Counted from the first letter of the stretch, positions 8,306 to 17,169 are shown. The stretch is 36,041 nucleotides of DNA from CAZEAP01 sp964510315 (GCA_964510315.1 CAZEAP010000034.1:1-36041); one strand, 5' to 3'. The notes: generated from the sequence alone by a model not told the origin. Translations and numbers: made by a program.

Positions 8306-9406
8306 ATGCTGGAGAAAACGGATCTCTTCGAGGCCGGCGACCACGGTTACTACATCTATCGGGTGCCGGGCATCTCGGTCACTCCCGGCGGCGTGGTGCT
8401 GGCCTACGCGGAAGCCCGCAGGGAAAGCTGGAGCGACTGGGCCGACATCGACATCCTGATGCGGCGCAGCCTCGACGGCGGCCGGACCTGGGAGGCCGCC
8501 GAGATGGTGGTCGACCACGCCCGGTGGGGCGAGGGGCCGGCGAACAACTTCATCACCATTCCGGACCGCGACACCGGCGTCGTCCACGCACTCCACTGCC
8601 ACAACTACGCCCGCGGGTTCTACCGCCGGAGCACCGATGAGGGCGCCACCTGGAGCGAGCCGGTCGAGGTGACCGACGTGCTCGCCGAGTTCCGGTCCGA
8701 GTACGACTGGGGCGTCTGCGCGTTCGGCCCCGGCCACGGCATACAGCTCGCCGGCGGCCGCCTGCTGGCACCGATCTGGCTGTCCGAATCCCACACGCAC
8801 GCCCATCGCCCCAACCGGGCCGCCGTCGTTTACAGCGACGACCACGGCGAATCGTGGCAACGGGGCGACATGGTGCCGGACGCCATCCCCTGCTGCAACG
8901 AGACCGAAGCCGTGCAACTGGCCGACGGCCGCGTGCTGCTGAACATGCGGAACATGGGAGACGGCCGGCGGCGCGCCGTGACCGTCAGCGAAGACGGCGT
9001 CAGCGACTGGGCCGAGCCCTGGTATGACGAGGAGCTGCCCGAACCCCGGTGTTTCGGCAGCATCCAACGGCTCACCAGGGAGGGCCCCGACGACCGGAAT
9101 CGCATCCTGTTCAGCAATCCGGACGTCTTCGAGCCCATGGCGGAACATGGGATCGATTGGGGCGACCGCCGGGACGTGACCGTGCGGCTGAGCTACGACG
9201 AGTGCGATAGCTGGCCCGTAAAGCGGCGCCTTGAGGACGGCCCGAGCGGCTACAGCGACCTCGCCGTGCTCCCCGACAAGACGATCCTCTGCATCTATGA
9301 GCGCGGCCGCGTCGAGGAGGGCAAGACCGCCAATAACCGCTACATGACCCTCGCCCGGTTCGACCTGGAATGGCTTGCTCATGGAAAGGACAGTTTTACG
9401 GATTGA
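8306..9406 (+). CDS. Sialidase-like (GH33/BNR) six-bladed beta-propeller protein
   Basis: 366 residues with three Asp-boxes: SLDGGRTW (55-62), STDEGATW (109-116) and SDDHGESW (177-184). The N-terminal YRVPGI (18-23) resembles the RIP motif with the first triad arginine. NETEAVQLADGR (198-209) resembles the catalytic-Glu segment, and GPSGYSDLA (312-320) places a tyrosine where the sialidase nucleophile sits. No signal peptide is visible, so the product is probably cytoplasmic and would act on imported oligosaccharides or free glycoconjugates. The gene starts 30 bases after the PL10 stop and lies 36 bases before the RraA-like gene, suggesting one operon. In a pectin-type neighbourhood the true substrate may not be sialic acid; the fold assignment is firmer than the activity. 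Confidence 0.82.
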   Translation: MLEKTDLFEAGDHGYYIYRVPGISVTPGGVVLAYAEARRESWSDWADIDILMRRSLDGGRTWEAAEMVVDHARWGEGPANNFITIPDRDTGVVHALHCHNYARGFYRRSTDEGATWSEPVEVTDVLAEFRSEYDWGVCAFGPGHGIQLAGGRLLAPIWLSESHTHAHRPNRAAVVYSDDHGESWQRGDMVPDAIPCCNETEAVQLADGRVLLNMRNMGDGRRRAVTVSEDGVSDWAEPWYDEELPEPRCFGSIQRLTREGPDDRNRILFSNPDVFEPMAEHGIDWGDRRDVTVRLSYDECDSWPVKRRLEDGPSGYSDLAVLPDKTILCIYERGRVEEGKTANNRYMTLARFDLEWLAHGKDSFTD

Positions 9407-9442
9407 GTAGCGGGAGCGAGCGCCCCCGGCCGGAGGAAAACA

Positions 9443-10195
9443 ATGATTGACAGGCTGACCGTTTCCGAACTGCGGAAGCTGTCCCGCTGGCCCACGCCGG
9501 CGGTCTATAACGGATGGGAGCAGGTTACTTCGCGGGACTCCGCGGCCGACTGCTTCAACCTGGAGCCGGTGACCGATTACATGCCGCATCTCGGCCCGAT
9601 GGTCGGCTACGCGGTGACCGTCCAGATTGAACCGAGCAACCCCGAGCACCCCGAGCGCAACCCCGAGGGCTGGAACGAATACCGACGCTACGTCGCCTCC
9701 GTCGATGGCCCGAAGATCGTCGTGGTCCAGGACCTGGACAAGCCGCGGGCCGTCGGCGCGTTCTGGGGAGAGGTCAACACCGGCATCCACCGGGCCCTCG
9801 GCTGCGTGGGCACCGTCACCGACGGCGCCGTCCGGGACGTGGAGGAAATGGCCGACCTCGGCTTCAAGGCCCTGGCCCGCTGCCTCTGCGTCGGGCACGC
9901 CAACTCCCACCCGGTCCGCTGGGACTGCCCGGTGGAGGCCTTCGGGCGCACCATCCGCCCCGGACAGCTCATCCACGCCGACCGGCACGGTTTCCTGATC
10001 ATTCCGGCGGAGGACCGGGGGAAACTGCTCGGGGCGGTGCGCTTCATGGACGCCTGCGAGTGCGAAACGGTGATTCCCGCCGGGCAGCACACCGCCGGCA
10101 AGACGAAGGAACAGATCGTGGAGGACATGGCCGAGGCCGGCCGCCGCTTCCACGATAAGGTAAGCGAACGCTACGGCAGAGAAGGCGAGCATTGA
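9443..10195 (+). CDS. RraA-like / HMG-CHA aldolase-family protein
   Basis: 250 residues matching the RraA/4-hydroxy-4-methyl-2-oxoglutarate aldolase superfamily. A GEV motif follows the variable N-terminal half (WGEVNTG), then GCVGTVTDGAVRDVEEM and a C-terminal IRPGQLIHADRHGFLIIP block. TDGAVRD carries the Arg-Asp that positions substrate and metal in the aldolases. A clean GGAGG (GGCCGGAGG) sits just before ATG 9443. It is placed between the sialidase-like and PL22 genes, with only 13 bases to the latter. This makes a role in catabolising a sugar-acid-derived keto acid more likely than the RNase E-inhibitor role of E. coli RraA. The precise reaction cannot be inferred. It is somewhat longer than typical RraA (about 160 aa), as in PVC-type homologues. 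Confidence 0.82.
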   Translation: MIDRLTVSELRKLSRWPTPAVYNGWEQVTSRDSAADCFNLEPVTDYMPHLGPMVGYAVTVQIEPSNPEHPERNPEGWNEYRRYVASVDGPKIVVVQDLDKPRAVGAFWGEVNTGIHRALGCVGTVTDGAVRDVEEMADLGFKALARCLCVGHANSHPVRWDCPVEAFGRTIRPGQLIHADRHGFLIIPAEDRGKLLGAVRFMDACECETVIPAGQHTAGKTKEQIVEDMAEAGRRFHDKVSERYGREGEH

Positions 10196-10208
10196 TCGGG
10201 AGAGAAGG

Positions 10209-11336
10209 ATGAAAGCAGGAGATGTCTGGCCGAGCGAGATGACCGAATCCGAGGACCGCATTACCGGCGTCCCCGTGCGCCGGCTGACCGACTACCTCGG
10301 GCACAGCTACCACCTCTACTTCACCAACCCCGGCTGGTGGGACAGCGCACGACGCATGGTCTTCGGCTCCGACCGTGAGGGCGCCGGCAACCTGTTCAGC
10401 ATCGAACTGGCGACCGGCGAGATCACACAGATCACCGACTTCGGGGACCGCAACCGCTTCCAGCCGGCATGCGTCAACCCGACCCGCGCGGAGGCGTATG
10501 CCTGGCACGGGGACGATCTGGTGGCCGTCGACCTGCGCTCCCTCGAGCGGCGCGTGCTCTACCGAGTTCCGGACGGATTCACCCGTTCGATGATCAATTG
10601 CACCGCCGACGGGCGGCACGTCTGCGGGGGCGTTTGCGAGGACCTCTCGGACCGCATCTACCGCGCCCCGGGCTACATCGGCTTTCCCGAGACGTGGGAG
10701 GCCCACCCGGAGAGCCGCATCTTCCGCGCGGCGACCGACGGCTCCGGCGCCGAGACGATCTGGGAGGAGGAAACCTGGATCGGCCATATCAACACCAGCC
10801 CCACCCGCCCCGAACTGCTCACCTTCTGTCACGAAGGACCCTGGCACCTGGTGGACAACCGCATCTGGGGGATGAACATCGAGACCGGCGAGGTATGGAA
10901 GGTCCGGCCGCGCGAGGACGAGGAGAGCGTGGGGCACGAGTACTGGCACGCCGACGGCGAACACGTTGGCTATCACGGCCGGTGGCCGGACGGGCGGAAG
11001 TTCTTCGGCCGGGTCCGCTGGGACGACACCGACCGGCTGGAGGTGGCCTTTCCCTGGGAGACGGGCCACACCCACTCCAACGATTTCAGCATGGTGGTGG
11101 GCGACGGGGGCGCATACGTCCGGCTCTGGAAGTGGAACGGCGAGAGCTTCGACGGCCCCCGGGCGCTGTGCCATCACCGCTGCAGCAAGCACGTGCAGAA
11201 GGTCCACGTCCACCCCCGCTTCACTCCCGACGGCTCCGAGGTGCTTTACACCAGCGACAGGAGCGGTTACGGCAACGTCTACCTGGCGGAGGTGCCGGAG
11301 TTCGCGGAACTGCCCCGGATCGAAGACCTGGAGTGA
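10209..11336 (+). CDS. Oligogalacturonate lyase, polysaccharide lyase family 22
   Basis: Cytoplasmic beta-propeller enzyme that cleaves (unsaturated) digalacturonate to keto-deoxy sugar acids, downstream of secreted pectate lyase. The 375-residue product has TolB-like blade repeats (GSDREGAGNLFSIEL, YTSDRSGYGNVYLAEV). The metal site is conserved: Q330-K-V-H333-V-H335 reproduces the Gln-x2-His-x-His spacing of the manganese ligands known from Yersinia oligogalacturonate lyase. GHEYWHADG (242-250) carries the further conserved histidines. There is no signal peptide. GGGAGAGAAGG lies immediately upstream of ATG 10209. It ends the + strand operon; a convergent oxidoreductase gene begins 25 bases beyond. 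KduI/KduD-type enzymes needed for the next steps are not obvious in the window. Confidence 0.88.
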   Translation: MKAGDVWPSEMTESEDRITGVPVRRLTDYLGHSYHLYFTNPGWWDSARRMVFGSDREGAGNLFSIELATGEITQITDFGDRNRFQPACVNPTRAEAYAWHGDDLVAVDLRSLERRVLYRVPDGFTRSMINCTADGRHVCGGVCEDLSDRIYRAPGYIGFPETWEAHPESRIFRAATDGSGAETIWEEETWIGHINTSPTRPELLTFCHEGPWHLVDNRIWGMNIETGEVWKVRPREDEESVGHEYWHADGEHVGYHGRWPDGRKFFGRVRWDDTDRLEVAFPWETGHTHSNDFSMVVGDGGAYVRLWKWNGESFDGPRALCHHRCSKHVQKVHVHPRFTPDGSEVLYTSDRSGYGNVYLAEVPEFAELPRIEDLE

Positions 11337-11361
11337 AGACCGCGGCCTGACGCGCGTCGGG

Positions 11362-12429
11362 TCAGTCGGGACCTTCGTCAAGCATCAGCGCCAGGGGGTA
11401 GGCCTCCTGCCCGAGGGCCAACTCGATGCGCGAGGTGGTCCGGGCCGACTCGTGGACGGCCATGATGACCTCCAGGCCCTTCAGCACCGATTCGCCGTCC
11501 AGCGGATGCTCCTCGCCCTCGCGGATGGTCTCGAGCAGTGCGGCGTAGGTTCTCACCATGGAGTCCTCCCGGGCGGCCCCGGCGGGCAGCGGGGCCTCGC
11601 GCCAGCCGCCGGCCTGTCCGTCCCGGATCAGCAGAGGCGGATCGGCGTTGTCCCCTTTCCGCCACAGGCGCCCCTCGCTGCCGAACGCCTCGTAGTCCTG
11701 GTAGGGACGGCCGGGCAGCCGAGCGTCGCCGGTCAGCATCTCCGCCCTCAGCCCCGACTCGAACTGCCAGGTGGCGATGGCCCCGTCCTCGACCGGATAG
11801 CCGTAACGCCAACCGCCTGATTTCTTCGGGTCGGCGGCCTTCGGCTCCGACGGGTCCGGTGCTCCCCGGAACACCTGCCCCAGCACCCAGGCGACCTTCT
11901 TGTCGCCGGCAAGATGGCGGAGCGAGTTGACCAGGTGGGTGCCGTCGGTCAACAGGTCACCGGCGCAGATGCCGCGCAGCAGGTAGGGCTTCCCGATGGC
12001 GCCCTCCTGGATCATCCGCCGCATCGCCACCATCTCAGCGCCCATCCGCCGCTGGTGGCTGATGACGAGCCGCACGTCGTGGCTCCGGCATGCCTCCACC
12101 ATGCGGCGGCCTTCCGCCAGGCTGACGGCCATCGGCTTCTCGCAGCAGACGGCCGCTACTCCCGCCTCGGCGGCCAGCTCCGTGAGGTCGGCGTGGGAGC
12201 CGGCGTAGGTGGCGACGGCGACGACGTCGGGCGACTCGGCCGCCAGCATCTCCTCCGCGTCGGTATAGACGCCGGGGACGTCCAGCTCATCGGCATAGCC
12301 CCGTGCGACGGCCTCGTTGCTGTCGCAGACGGCCGTGAGGGTGTAATCGCCGGTCTCCCTCATTGCCTGGGCGTGCACCCGGCCCCTCCGGCCGGCGCCG
12401 ATCACGGCTGCTTTCAAGATGGTGCTCAT
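11362..12429 (-). CDS. Gfo/Idh/MocA-family NAD(P)-dependent oxidoreductase
   Basis: 355 residues from ATG 12429. The N-terminal Rossmann fold shows AAVIGAGRRGRVHA (G-x-G-x2-G). The family CEKPMAVSL segment carries the conserved EKP lysine, and ISHQRRMGAEM and DGTHLVNSLRHLAGD carry the substrate-site histidine region. These enzymes oxidise or epimerise sugars and inositols. The ATG overlaps the upstream gene's stop as ATGA (12426-12429), and AAGGAGG precedes it by about five bases, so it is translationally coupled to the TIM-barrel isomerase gene. This pairing is common for sugar oxidation/isomerisation modules. An in-frame start further upstream (12480) would lie inside the neighbour and is rejected. 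Substrate unknown. Confidence 0.9.
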   Translation of the reverse strand: MSTILKAAVIGAGRRGRVHAQAMRETGDYTLTAVCDSNEAVARGYADELDVPGVYTDAEEMLAAESPDVVAVATYAGSHADLTELAAEAGVAAVCCEKPMAVSLAEGRRMVEACRSHDVRLVISHQRRMGAEMVAMRRMIQEGAIGKPYLLRGICAGDLLTDGTHLVNSLRHLAGDKKVAWVLGQVFRGAPDPSEPKAADPKKSGGWRYGYPVEDGAIATWQFESGLRAEMLTGDARLPGRPYQDYEAFGSEGRLWRKGDNADPPLLIRDGQAGGWREAPLPAGAAREDSMVRTYAALLETIREGEEHPLDGESVLKGLEVIMAVHESARTTSRIELALGQEAYPLALMLDEGPD

Positions 12430-13265
12430 AGGCCCTCCTTCCCCAGCGACCGAATGAACTCCAATGACTGCTGCAGGCATTCCCCGGCGTCCATCTCCCG
12501 CGGTCCGAACATTTCCAGCTCCATCACCAGGCGGTCGAGGTCGGGCGTTTGCTCAATGAGGATGTCGTAGCACTCCCGGAGTGGCACGTCGCCCTGACCG
12601 GTCACGCAGTTGTGCAGCAGCACGCCGCGCGGCTTGCGGTTGCCGATGGTGATGCGCTCGTCGCGCCAGTGGGTGCCGATGATGTAGGGGGCCATCCGCT
12701 TGAAGGCCGGCAGGATGCGCTCGCCGGCCCAGAAGATGTTGGCCGTGTCGCAGTGGATGTAGAGGTGCGAAACCCGCTCGCACATCTCGACGAAGTCGAT
12801 GGAGTAGAAGTCGCCCTGGGTGTCGATCATCAGGGGCATCTCCAGCTCGCTGCACGCCTCCGCCAGGGGAGCGATGGACCGGCAGATGCGCTCGATCTTC
12901 TCCTCGGCCGGCGGATTCCGGTCGAACCGGTGGCCGGCGCCGGCCTTCGTCATGACGGACCAGGCGCGCATCAGGGCGCCGCAGGTCCGCAGGTCCTCGG
13001 CGATCTGCTCCGCGCGCTCGCGGGCTTCGCCCTCTCCGGTGTTCAGGTAATCGAACCACACCGACGGGGTCAGGTGGAGATCGTTCTCCTCGAGGTACTC
13101 ACCCAGCCGCTCCCGTTCGGGCTCGTCCATCTCGGCGATGCTCTCCAGTGAGACGCCGGTTTCCTTCAGGTCGTGGGCCAGCAGGAACTTGAGCTTGGCG
13201 TACAGCTCGTCGTCATCCCTGTTAAGAAACTGCGGCCACCAGCCGTTCGCGTAACCCCAGATCAT
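12426..13265 (-). CDS. Sugar phosphate isomerase/epimerase-like TIM-barrel protein (xylose isomerase-like, AP-endonuclease 2 fold)
   Basis: 279 residues, starting MIWGYANGWWPQF. Barrel-strand signatures of the xylose-isomerase-like superfamily are visible: LHLTPSVWFDY, MPLMIDTQGDFYS, LYIHCDTANIFWAGE (a metal-ligand Asp), IIGTHWRDE (His) and a C-terminal LVMELEMFG (Glu). These give the expected Glu/Asp/His metal set, though I did not verify every ligand. It is likely a cytoplasmic isomerase or epimerase of a sugar acid or keto-inositol. It is translationally coupled (ATGA) to the following Gfo/Idh/MocA gene. The gap of about 130 bases to the upstream heparinase-like gene on the same strand could contain a promoter, but I could not pick one out. 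Confidence 0.82.
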   Translation of the reverse strand: MIWGYANGWWPQFLNRDDDELYAKLKFLLAHDLKETGVSLESIAEMDEPERERLGEYLEENDLHLTPSVWFDYLNTGEGEARERAEQIAEDLRTCGALMRAWSVMTKAGAGHRFDRNPPAEEKIERICRSIAPLAEACSELEMPLMIDTQGDFYSIDFVEMCERVSHLYIHCDTANIFWAGERILPAFKRMAPYIIGTHWRDERITIGNRKPRGVLLHNCVTGQGDVPLRECYDILIEQTPDLDRLVMELEMFGPREMDAGECLQQSLEFIRSLGKEGL

Positions 13266-13394
13266 CTCTGTCCTTCCATTCGTTGGAGTTTGGATTCGCC
13301 GCCGTCGGCGCCCACTCGCCGGGGAATTGTAGCGGACCGGGGAGCAAGTGAAAGGGCGGGCCGGATTTTGGGCGCGCGCGGAGGGGCCTCCGCC

Positions 13395-15125
13395 TCACTG
13401 CGGGCCTTCGTAACGGTATCTGCCGTCCCCCAGCTTGAAGCGGTGGGATGCCCCGTTCAGCCGGAGTTCGAACGCCCCCTCCTCCCAGTGGTGGCTGAAG
13501 GCGGGGTCGCCGAACGTCAGCAGGATCGGCTGCGCCGAGTGCACCCTGTGGCGGTTGTTCTTCCAGGAGAGCGTTGTTATGGGACCGTGGTGCTCCCACT
13601 GCTCTGTCTCCAGGTGTCCCACCTTCGAGAGGTAGATCACGCGGAGTCTGTTCTTCTCGGCCTGAAGCTCCCATCCCTCTTCGGTCCGGTGGACGGTCAG
13701 CCGGGTCTGGAAGTAGCCCGTCACGTTCACCCGCGTTTCCTCGGTGCCGAGCACGTCGTCCAGCAGCAGCAGGTGGCGGTCCTCCAGCAACAGCAGGTGC
13801 CGATAGTAATGCTCCAGCACGTGAGGCCAGGCTCCCGTGATGTCGCACTCCAGGTAGAACCCGTTCTTCCGGGATTCTGACCGTGTGACGGGCGCGGTGG
13901 CGAAGTCGGTCTGTTCCTTGTTCCGGACGGTGATGCAGTTGTGGCGGCTGGCGGCCTTCGGGCCGTAACCGGGATCGCAGAGGAAGCGCTCATCGTCGAT
14001 GCCCAGGATAAAATTGCCCAGGTCGTCATGGTCGTGGTTCCCGCCGTCGAAGCCGCCCCGGAAGGCCAGCCAGGTTCGCTCGCCGCGCCAGGTGGCCCAG
14101 TCGATACCGCTGAAGTGGCGGAACGCCTCCAGTTGGGGCTCCTCTTTCGGGGGGAAGGCGTCCCGGTACCAGAAGCTTTCCACGTCGAGGAAAAGGCTAC
14201 GGCGGTGGCTCCGGAGGCGGGCGTCGTTATGGGCTGTCCAGTCCGGCCGCTCCAGCATCCGGGCCCACCAGTAGACCTGCGACAGTCCGCCTCCCCTGGA
14301 GGCCCGCATGTCGCTGAAGTTGTAGGCCCGGTCGTCCCCGCCCCTCATGTACATCCGCCAGGTGAGGGTGTCGTGGAAGGCTTCATTGCTCAGCAGCCCC
14401 AAATCGTCCCCGGTCAGGCGGTACCAGGCTACCGCGAAATCCGTCAGATGTCCGACCGCCGTGTGGCAGTACATCAATCCCTCGATCCAGCCCCCGTCCG
14501 GGTAAAACGCTTCGATCATGTAGGGCAGGCCCTCGAGGACCTGTTCCAGGACGCGGTCGGACAGAGACGGGTCGGCGTTCCGGACGACCAGGGCGGCCAG
14601 GCCGGCGTTGCCGTGCAGCGCGGAGTTCCAGTTGAAATCGCACTTCACCCACCAGTCCCCCATCTCGATGCCACTCAGATACGTCGGGAGCCCCCTTTCG
14701 ATGAGGGTGTGGAGGCATTGCTGCTTCTCCTCCCGCGTCAGGTAGGGGTGGAGGGCGTCGAAGCCGAAGGCGACGTTGTAGAGCATCTCGCCGATGCGCA
14801 GGTCGGCCACGAGGTTCTCCGGCGGCGCCCACAGGTAGTCGGCGGTGCAGCAGAAATCCAGCACGTCGCGCGCCCGCTCGAGGTAGCGCTCCTCGCCGGT
14901 CACGTACCACGCCGGCACCGCCCGGAGGAGGCGGCTTTTCAGCCCCCGCCTCTTCGGCCGGGCGGAGCGGCAGGGCTCCAGCCGCTCCAGCATCTCCAGG
15001 TTCGTCTCGTGCAGGCGGGCGAAGAAGGAATCCTCCAGTTTCTCCCCCAGTCCCTCCCACGCCTGCCCGTCCAGAAACAGGGTCGGGAACGTCAGTTCAC
15101 CGGTCTTGACGTTTACTTCACTCAT
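13395..15125 (-). CDS. Heparinase II/III-like polysaccharide lyase
   Basis: 576 residues: an alpha-helical toroid-like N-terminal half (to about 340) and a beta-sandwich half. The family signature is NHDHDDLGNFILGIDDERFLCDPGYG, whose pieces lie at 363-372 (NHDHDDLGNF) and 384-388 (DPGYG); it is the HxHxD...DPG block of heparinase II/III. DFNWNSALHGNAG (163-175) and WIEGLMYCHTA (213-222) are the regions that normally supply the catalytic Asn and Tyr. Predicted to cleave uronate-containing polysaccharide by beta-elimination. No signal peptide is visible, so it may act on oligosaccharides inside the cell, as oligoalginate or oligo-glycosaminoglycan lyases do. GAGGAAG precedes ATG 15125. Substrate (alginate, heparin-like or other) unresolved. 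Confidence 0.82.
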   Translation of the reverse strand: MSEVNVKTGELTFPTLFLDGQAWEGLGEKLEDSFFARLHETNLEMLERLEPCRSARPKRRGLKSRLLRAVPAWYVTGEERYLERARDVLDFCCTADYLWAPPENLVADLRIGEMLYNVAFGFDALHPYLTREEKQQCLHTLIERGLPTYLSGIEMGDWWVKCDFNWNSALHGNAGLAALVVRNADPSLSDRVLEQVLEGLPYMIEAFYPDGGWIEGLMYCHTAVGHLTDFAVAWYRLTGDDLGLLSNEAFHDTLTWRMYMRGGDDRAYNFSDMRASRGGGLSQVYWWARMLERPDWTAHNDARLRSHRRSLFLDVESFWYRDAFPPKEEPQLEAFRHFSGIDWATWRGERTWLAFRGGFDGGNHDHDDLGNFILGIDDERFLCDPGYGPKAASRHNCITVRNKEQTDFATAPVTRSESRKNGFYLECDITGAWPHVLEHYYRHLLLLEDRHLLLLDDVLGTEETRVNVTGYFQTRLTVHRTEEGWELQAEKNRLRVIYLSKVGHLETEQWEHHGPITTLSWKNNRHRVHSAQPILLTFGDPAFSHHWEEGAFELRLNGASHRFKLGDGRYRYEGPQ

Positions 15126-15312
15126 GGGCCGACTTCCTCGTCAGGGTCTCCGGAGCAGTGAAACCTGCGGTGCCTCGGATGAACCCGGCCGGAAAGAGGA
15201 TTCCGTCCGGGTTAGGGTAACAGTGAATCCCCCGGCCCAGCCGCATGTCAAGAGAGCCCCCGTTTTTCGCGCGGGAAGGGGCGGTCGCTCCCCGGCCGCC
15301 CCGGCACCCCAC

Positions 15313-16188
15313 TTAGCTCCGGCCCGGCACGTCCGTGTGTTCCGGCGTCCAGCCGTACTGCTCCTCCAGGTCCGAGATGTCCACCAGGCTTTCCATCTGG
15401 TCCGCCGGCACCTTGAGGGGAACGTCCGGGTAGAACTCCTCGATGATCTCCGGGACCGACTTGTCCAGGTAGCTCCGGCGGGCGGCCGGCAGGAGCTGAT
15501 TATAGCCCGGAATGCTCTCCCGCAGGATGGCGGCGATGAGAGCGGCCGCGTCGGCCACGTGGAGGAAGCTGAACCCCTCGTCCAGGTTGGACAGATAGTG
15601 CCGCGGACTTCTCCCCCCGCGCCGGAACGAGCGGAGCGCCCTCTCGCTGGCCAGGTACGGAAAGCGAATGGCCGTGCAGGACAGCTCCGGATAGAGCCGG
15701 GCGAAGTAGCGGAGTTGTATCTCACCGGTCTGCTTACTGAGGGCGTAGATGTTGCCCGGGCGGGCCGGGAGGTCTCCGTCCAGGGGAAGATAGGCCAGGC
15801 AGCTCGGCTTGTCCCGGTCATCCTCTCCGCTCCGGGTCCCGGCGATGGCCTGGATGGAGCTGGCGTAGACCAGCGTCTCCGCTCCCCCCTCCAAGGCGGC
15901 CTGGAAGACGTTGACGTTCATCGTGACGTTCTCCCGGTAGAGCCGCTGGGGCGGGCTGCAGGAGCGCGCGCTCGGATGGTTCGCCAGATGCACCACCCCG
16001 GAGCAGCCCTCCACCAGCCGGTAGACCGAAGCGGCGTCCAGCAGGTTTGCCACCTCCAGCGGCACCGGCAGGTCGGAGCGATAGGAAATGTCGGCCCCCA
16101 GCACCTCGAAGGGCTCTTCCGCCAGCGTTCGGCAGACCTCCGAACCCAGCCGGCCCGCCGCTCCCGTCACCAGTAATCGCTCTGCCAT
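15313..16188 (-). CDS. NAD(P)-dependent epimerase/dehydratase, extended short-chain dehydrogenase family
   Basis: 291 residues from ATG 16188 (GGAAGG a few bases upstream). Residues 5-12 (LLVTGAAGRLG) are the TGxxGxxG dinucleotide site. NLLDAASVYRLVEGCSGVVHLA is the usual third-strand acidic region and HLA motif. YASSIQ supplies the catalytic Ser, and YALSKQTGE the YxxxK pair. FLHVADAAALIAAIL is the conserved HVxD block. Acts on a nucleotide or free sugar in the cytoplasm, substrate unknown; uronate dehydrogenase is possible given the neighbouring lyases. The frame remains open upstream to 17385, but that portion is antisense to the methyltransferase gene and not part of the protein. A divergent gene starts 187 bases away. 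Confidence 0.85.
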   Translation of the reverse strand: MAERLLVTGAAGRLGSEVCRTLAEEPFEVLGADISYRSDLPVPLEVANLLDAASVYRLVEGCSGVVHLANHPSARSCSPPQRLYRENVTMNVNVFQAALEGGAETLVYASSIQAIAGTRSGEDDRDKPSCLAYLPLDGDLPARPGNIYALSKQTGEIQLRYFARLYPELSCTAIRFPYLASERALRSFRRGGRSPRHYLSNLDEGFSFLHVADAAALIAAILRESIPGYNQLLPAARRSYLDKSVPEIIEEFYPDVPLKVPADQMESLVDISDLEEQYGWTPEHTDVPGRS

Positions 16189-16285
16189 GGTTGCCTTCCA
16201 CTCCTCGCAGCCGAAACAAAGCCCGATGTTAGCCCGCAACAGCGCTCGACGCAAGCAACAGCAACCACCCCGGCGCAGCGACGGC

Positions 16286-16314
16286 TTGACGCGGGCGCCC
16301 GAGCCGTTGACAAT
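16286..16314 (+). promoter_or_regulatory. Possible promoter for the 16375 methyltransferase
   Basis: TTGACG (16286-16291), 17 bases, GACAAT (16309-16314; four of six to TATAAT), in the 186-base divergent gap between the epimerase and methyltransferase genes. A second TTGACA at 16307-16312 has no convincing -10. Weak evidence. Confidence 0.25.
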
Positions 16315-16374
16315 AGAAAAGGTGTTGACCCAACGCGAGGCTCGCCGGAGACCCACGCCGACAGGGAGCCGACA

Positions 16375-17169
16375 TTGACGGAGACAGGCAGATTCACGGA
16401 CCGTGACTACGCCCGGTTCTACGAGTGGTCGCAACGTGACTACGAAGAGGACTTGCCTTTCTACAAAGAGGTCGCCCAGTGGACGGGAGGACCCGTCCTG
16501 GACGTAGCCTGCGGAAGCGGCCGGGTGAGCATTCCTCTCGGCAGGGGGGGCTTCGCAGTGGTGGGGTTCGACGCCTCCGAGGTCATGCTGGAGATTGCGC
16601 GGCAGCGGCTGGCCCGGGAGTCGGAAGCCGTCCAGAGGCGGGTCGAGTTCGTGCCGGGCCGGATGGAGACGTTCGACCGGGAAGACCAATTCGGGGCGGT
16701 CATTGTGCCCAACTCCTCGGTTTTCGAGCTGCCCGGTCGCCATTCGCTCCTGCAGTGCTTCCGCAGGCTCTATCGGCATACCCTCCCCGGCGGCCTCACC
16801 GTGGTGGACGTCGTGGCCCCGGGCGAGATGAAGTCCCAGGAGATCGGCGAGGAAGTCGTCGTGCAGGAAGGGGTCAACCCCTCCACCGGACTGCTGACCC
16901 GCGAACTCAAGCTGATCAAGGGCATCCGGTGGGGGATGCAGACGGTGCAGGTGTCCCACACCTTCATCGAGGGAGAGGGCAAAGGCTCCGAGCGCTACGT
17001 CTTCGAGGCCGAGTACCGGTGGCTTGAGAAAGACGAGGGCGTGGGATTGCTGGAACGGGCCGGCTTCATCGAGGTGAAGCCGCTGGGCGATTTCGACCGA
17101 AGCCCCTACGAAGAAGGGTCGCCACGGCTCATCTTCCTGGCCCGCCGGTCGGAGCGGGAACTGCGGTAG
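16375..17169 (+). CDS. Class I SAM-dependent methyltransferase
   Basis: 264 residues starting at TTG 16375 with AGGGAG about six bases upstream. VLDVACGSGRVSIPLGRGG is motif I of the Rossmann methyltransferase fold and AVVGFDASEVMLEIARQRL is motif II. FGAVIVPNSSVFELP is the post-II region and HTLPGGLTVVDVV the motif III area. The C-terminal half (EAEYRWLEKDEGVGLLERAGF) resembles small-molecule or glycine-sarcosine-type methyltransferases. It is cytoplasmic, and the methyl acceptor cannot be predicted. A TlpA-like thioredoxin gene follows 46 bases later on the same strand. No unusual features. Confidence 0.85.
   Translation: MTETGRFTDRDYARFYEWSQRDYEEDLPFYKEVAQWTGGPVLDVACGSGRVSIPLGRGGFAVVGFDASEVMLEIARQRLARESEAVQRRVEFVPGRMETFDREDQFGAVIVPNSSVFELPGRHSLLQCFRRLYRHTLPGGLTVVDVVAPGEMKSQEIGEEVVVQEGVNPSTGLLTRELKLIKGIRWGMQTVQVSHTFIEGEGKGSERYVFEAEYRWLEKDEGVGLLERAGFIEVKPLGDFDRSPYEEGSPRLIFLARRSERELR

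Noticed and set aside
6923..10261. A 3.3-kb open frame on the - strand opposite the pectin module
   Set aside because: It lies antisense to four genes with clear family motifs, has no recognisable protein features, and such open frames are common opposite G+C-rich genes.
11347..11365. CTGAC/GTCAG inverted repeat with inner GACGCGCGTC palindrome between convergent genes
   Set aside because: Placed where a bidirectional terminator could be, but lacking T-runs; chance is likely in G+C-rich sequence.
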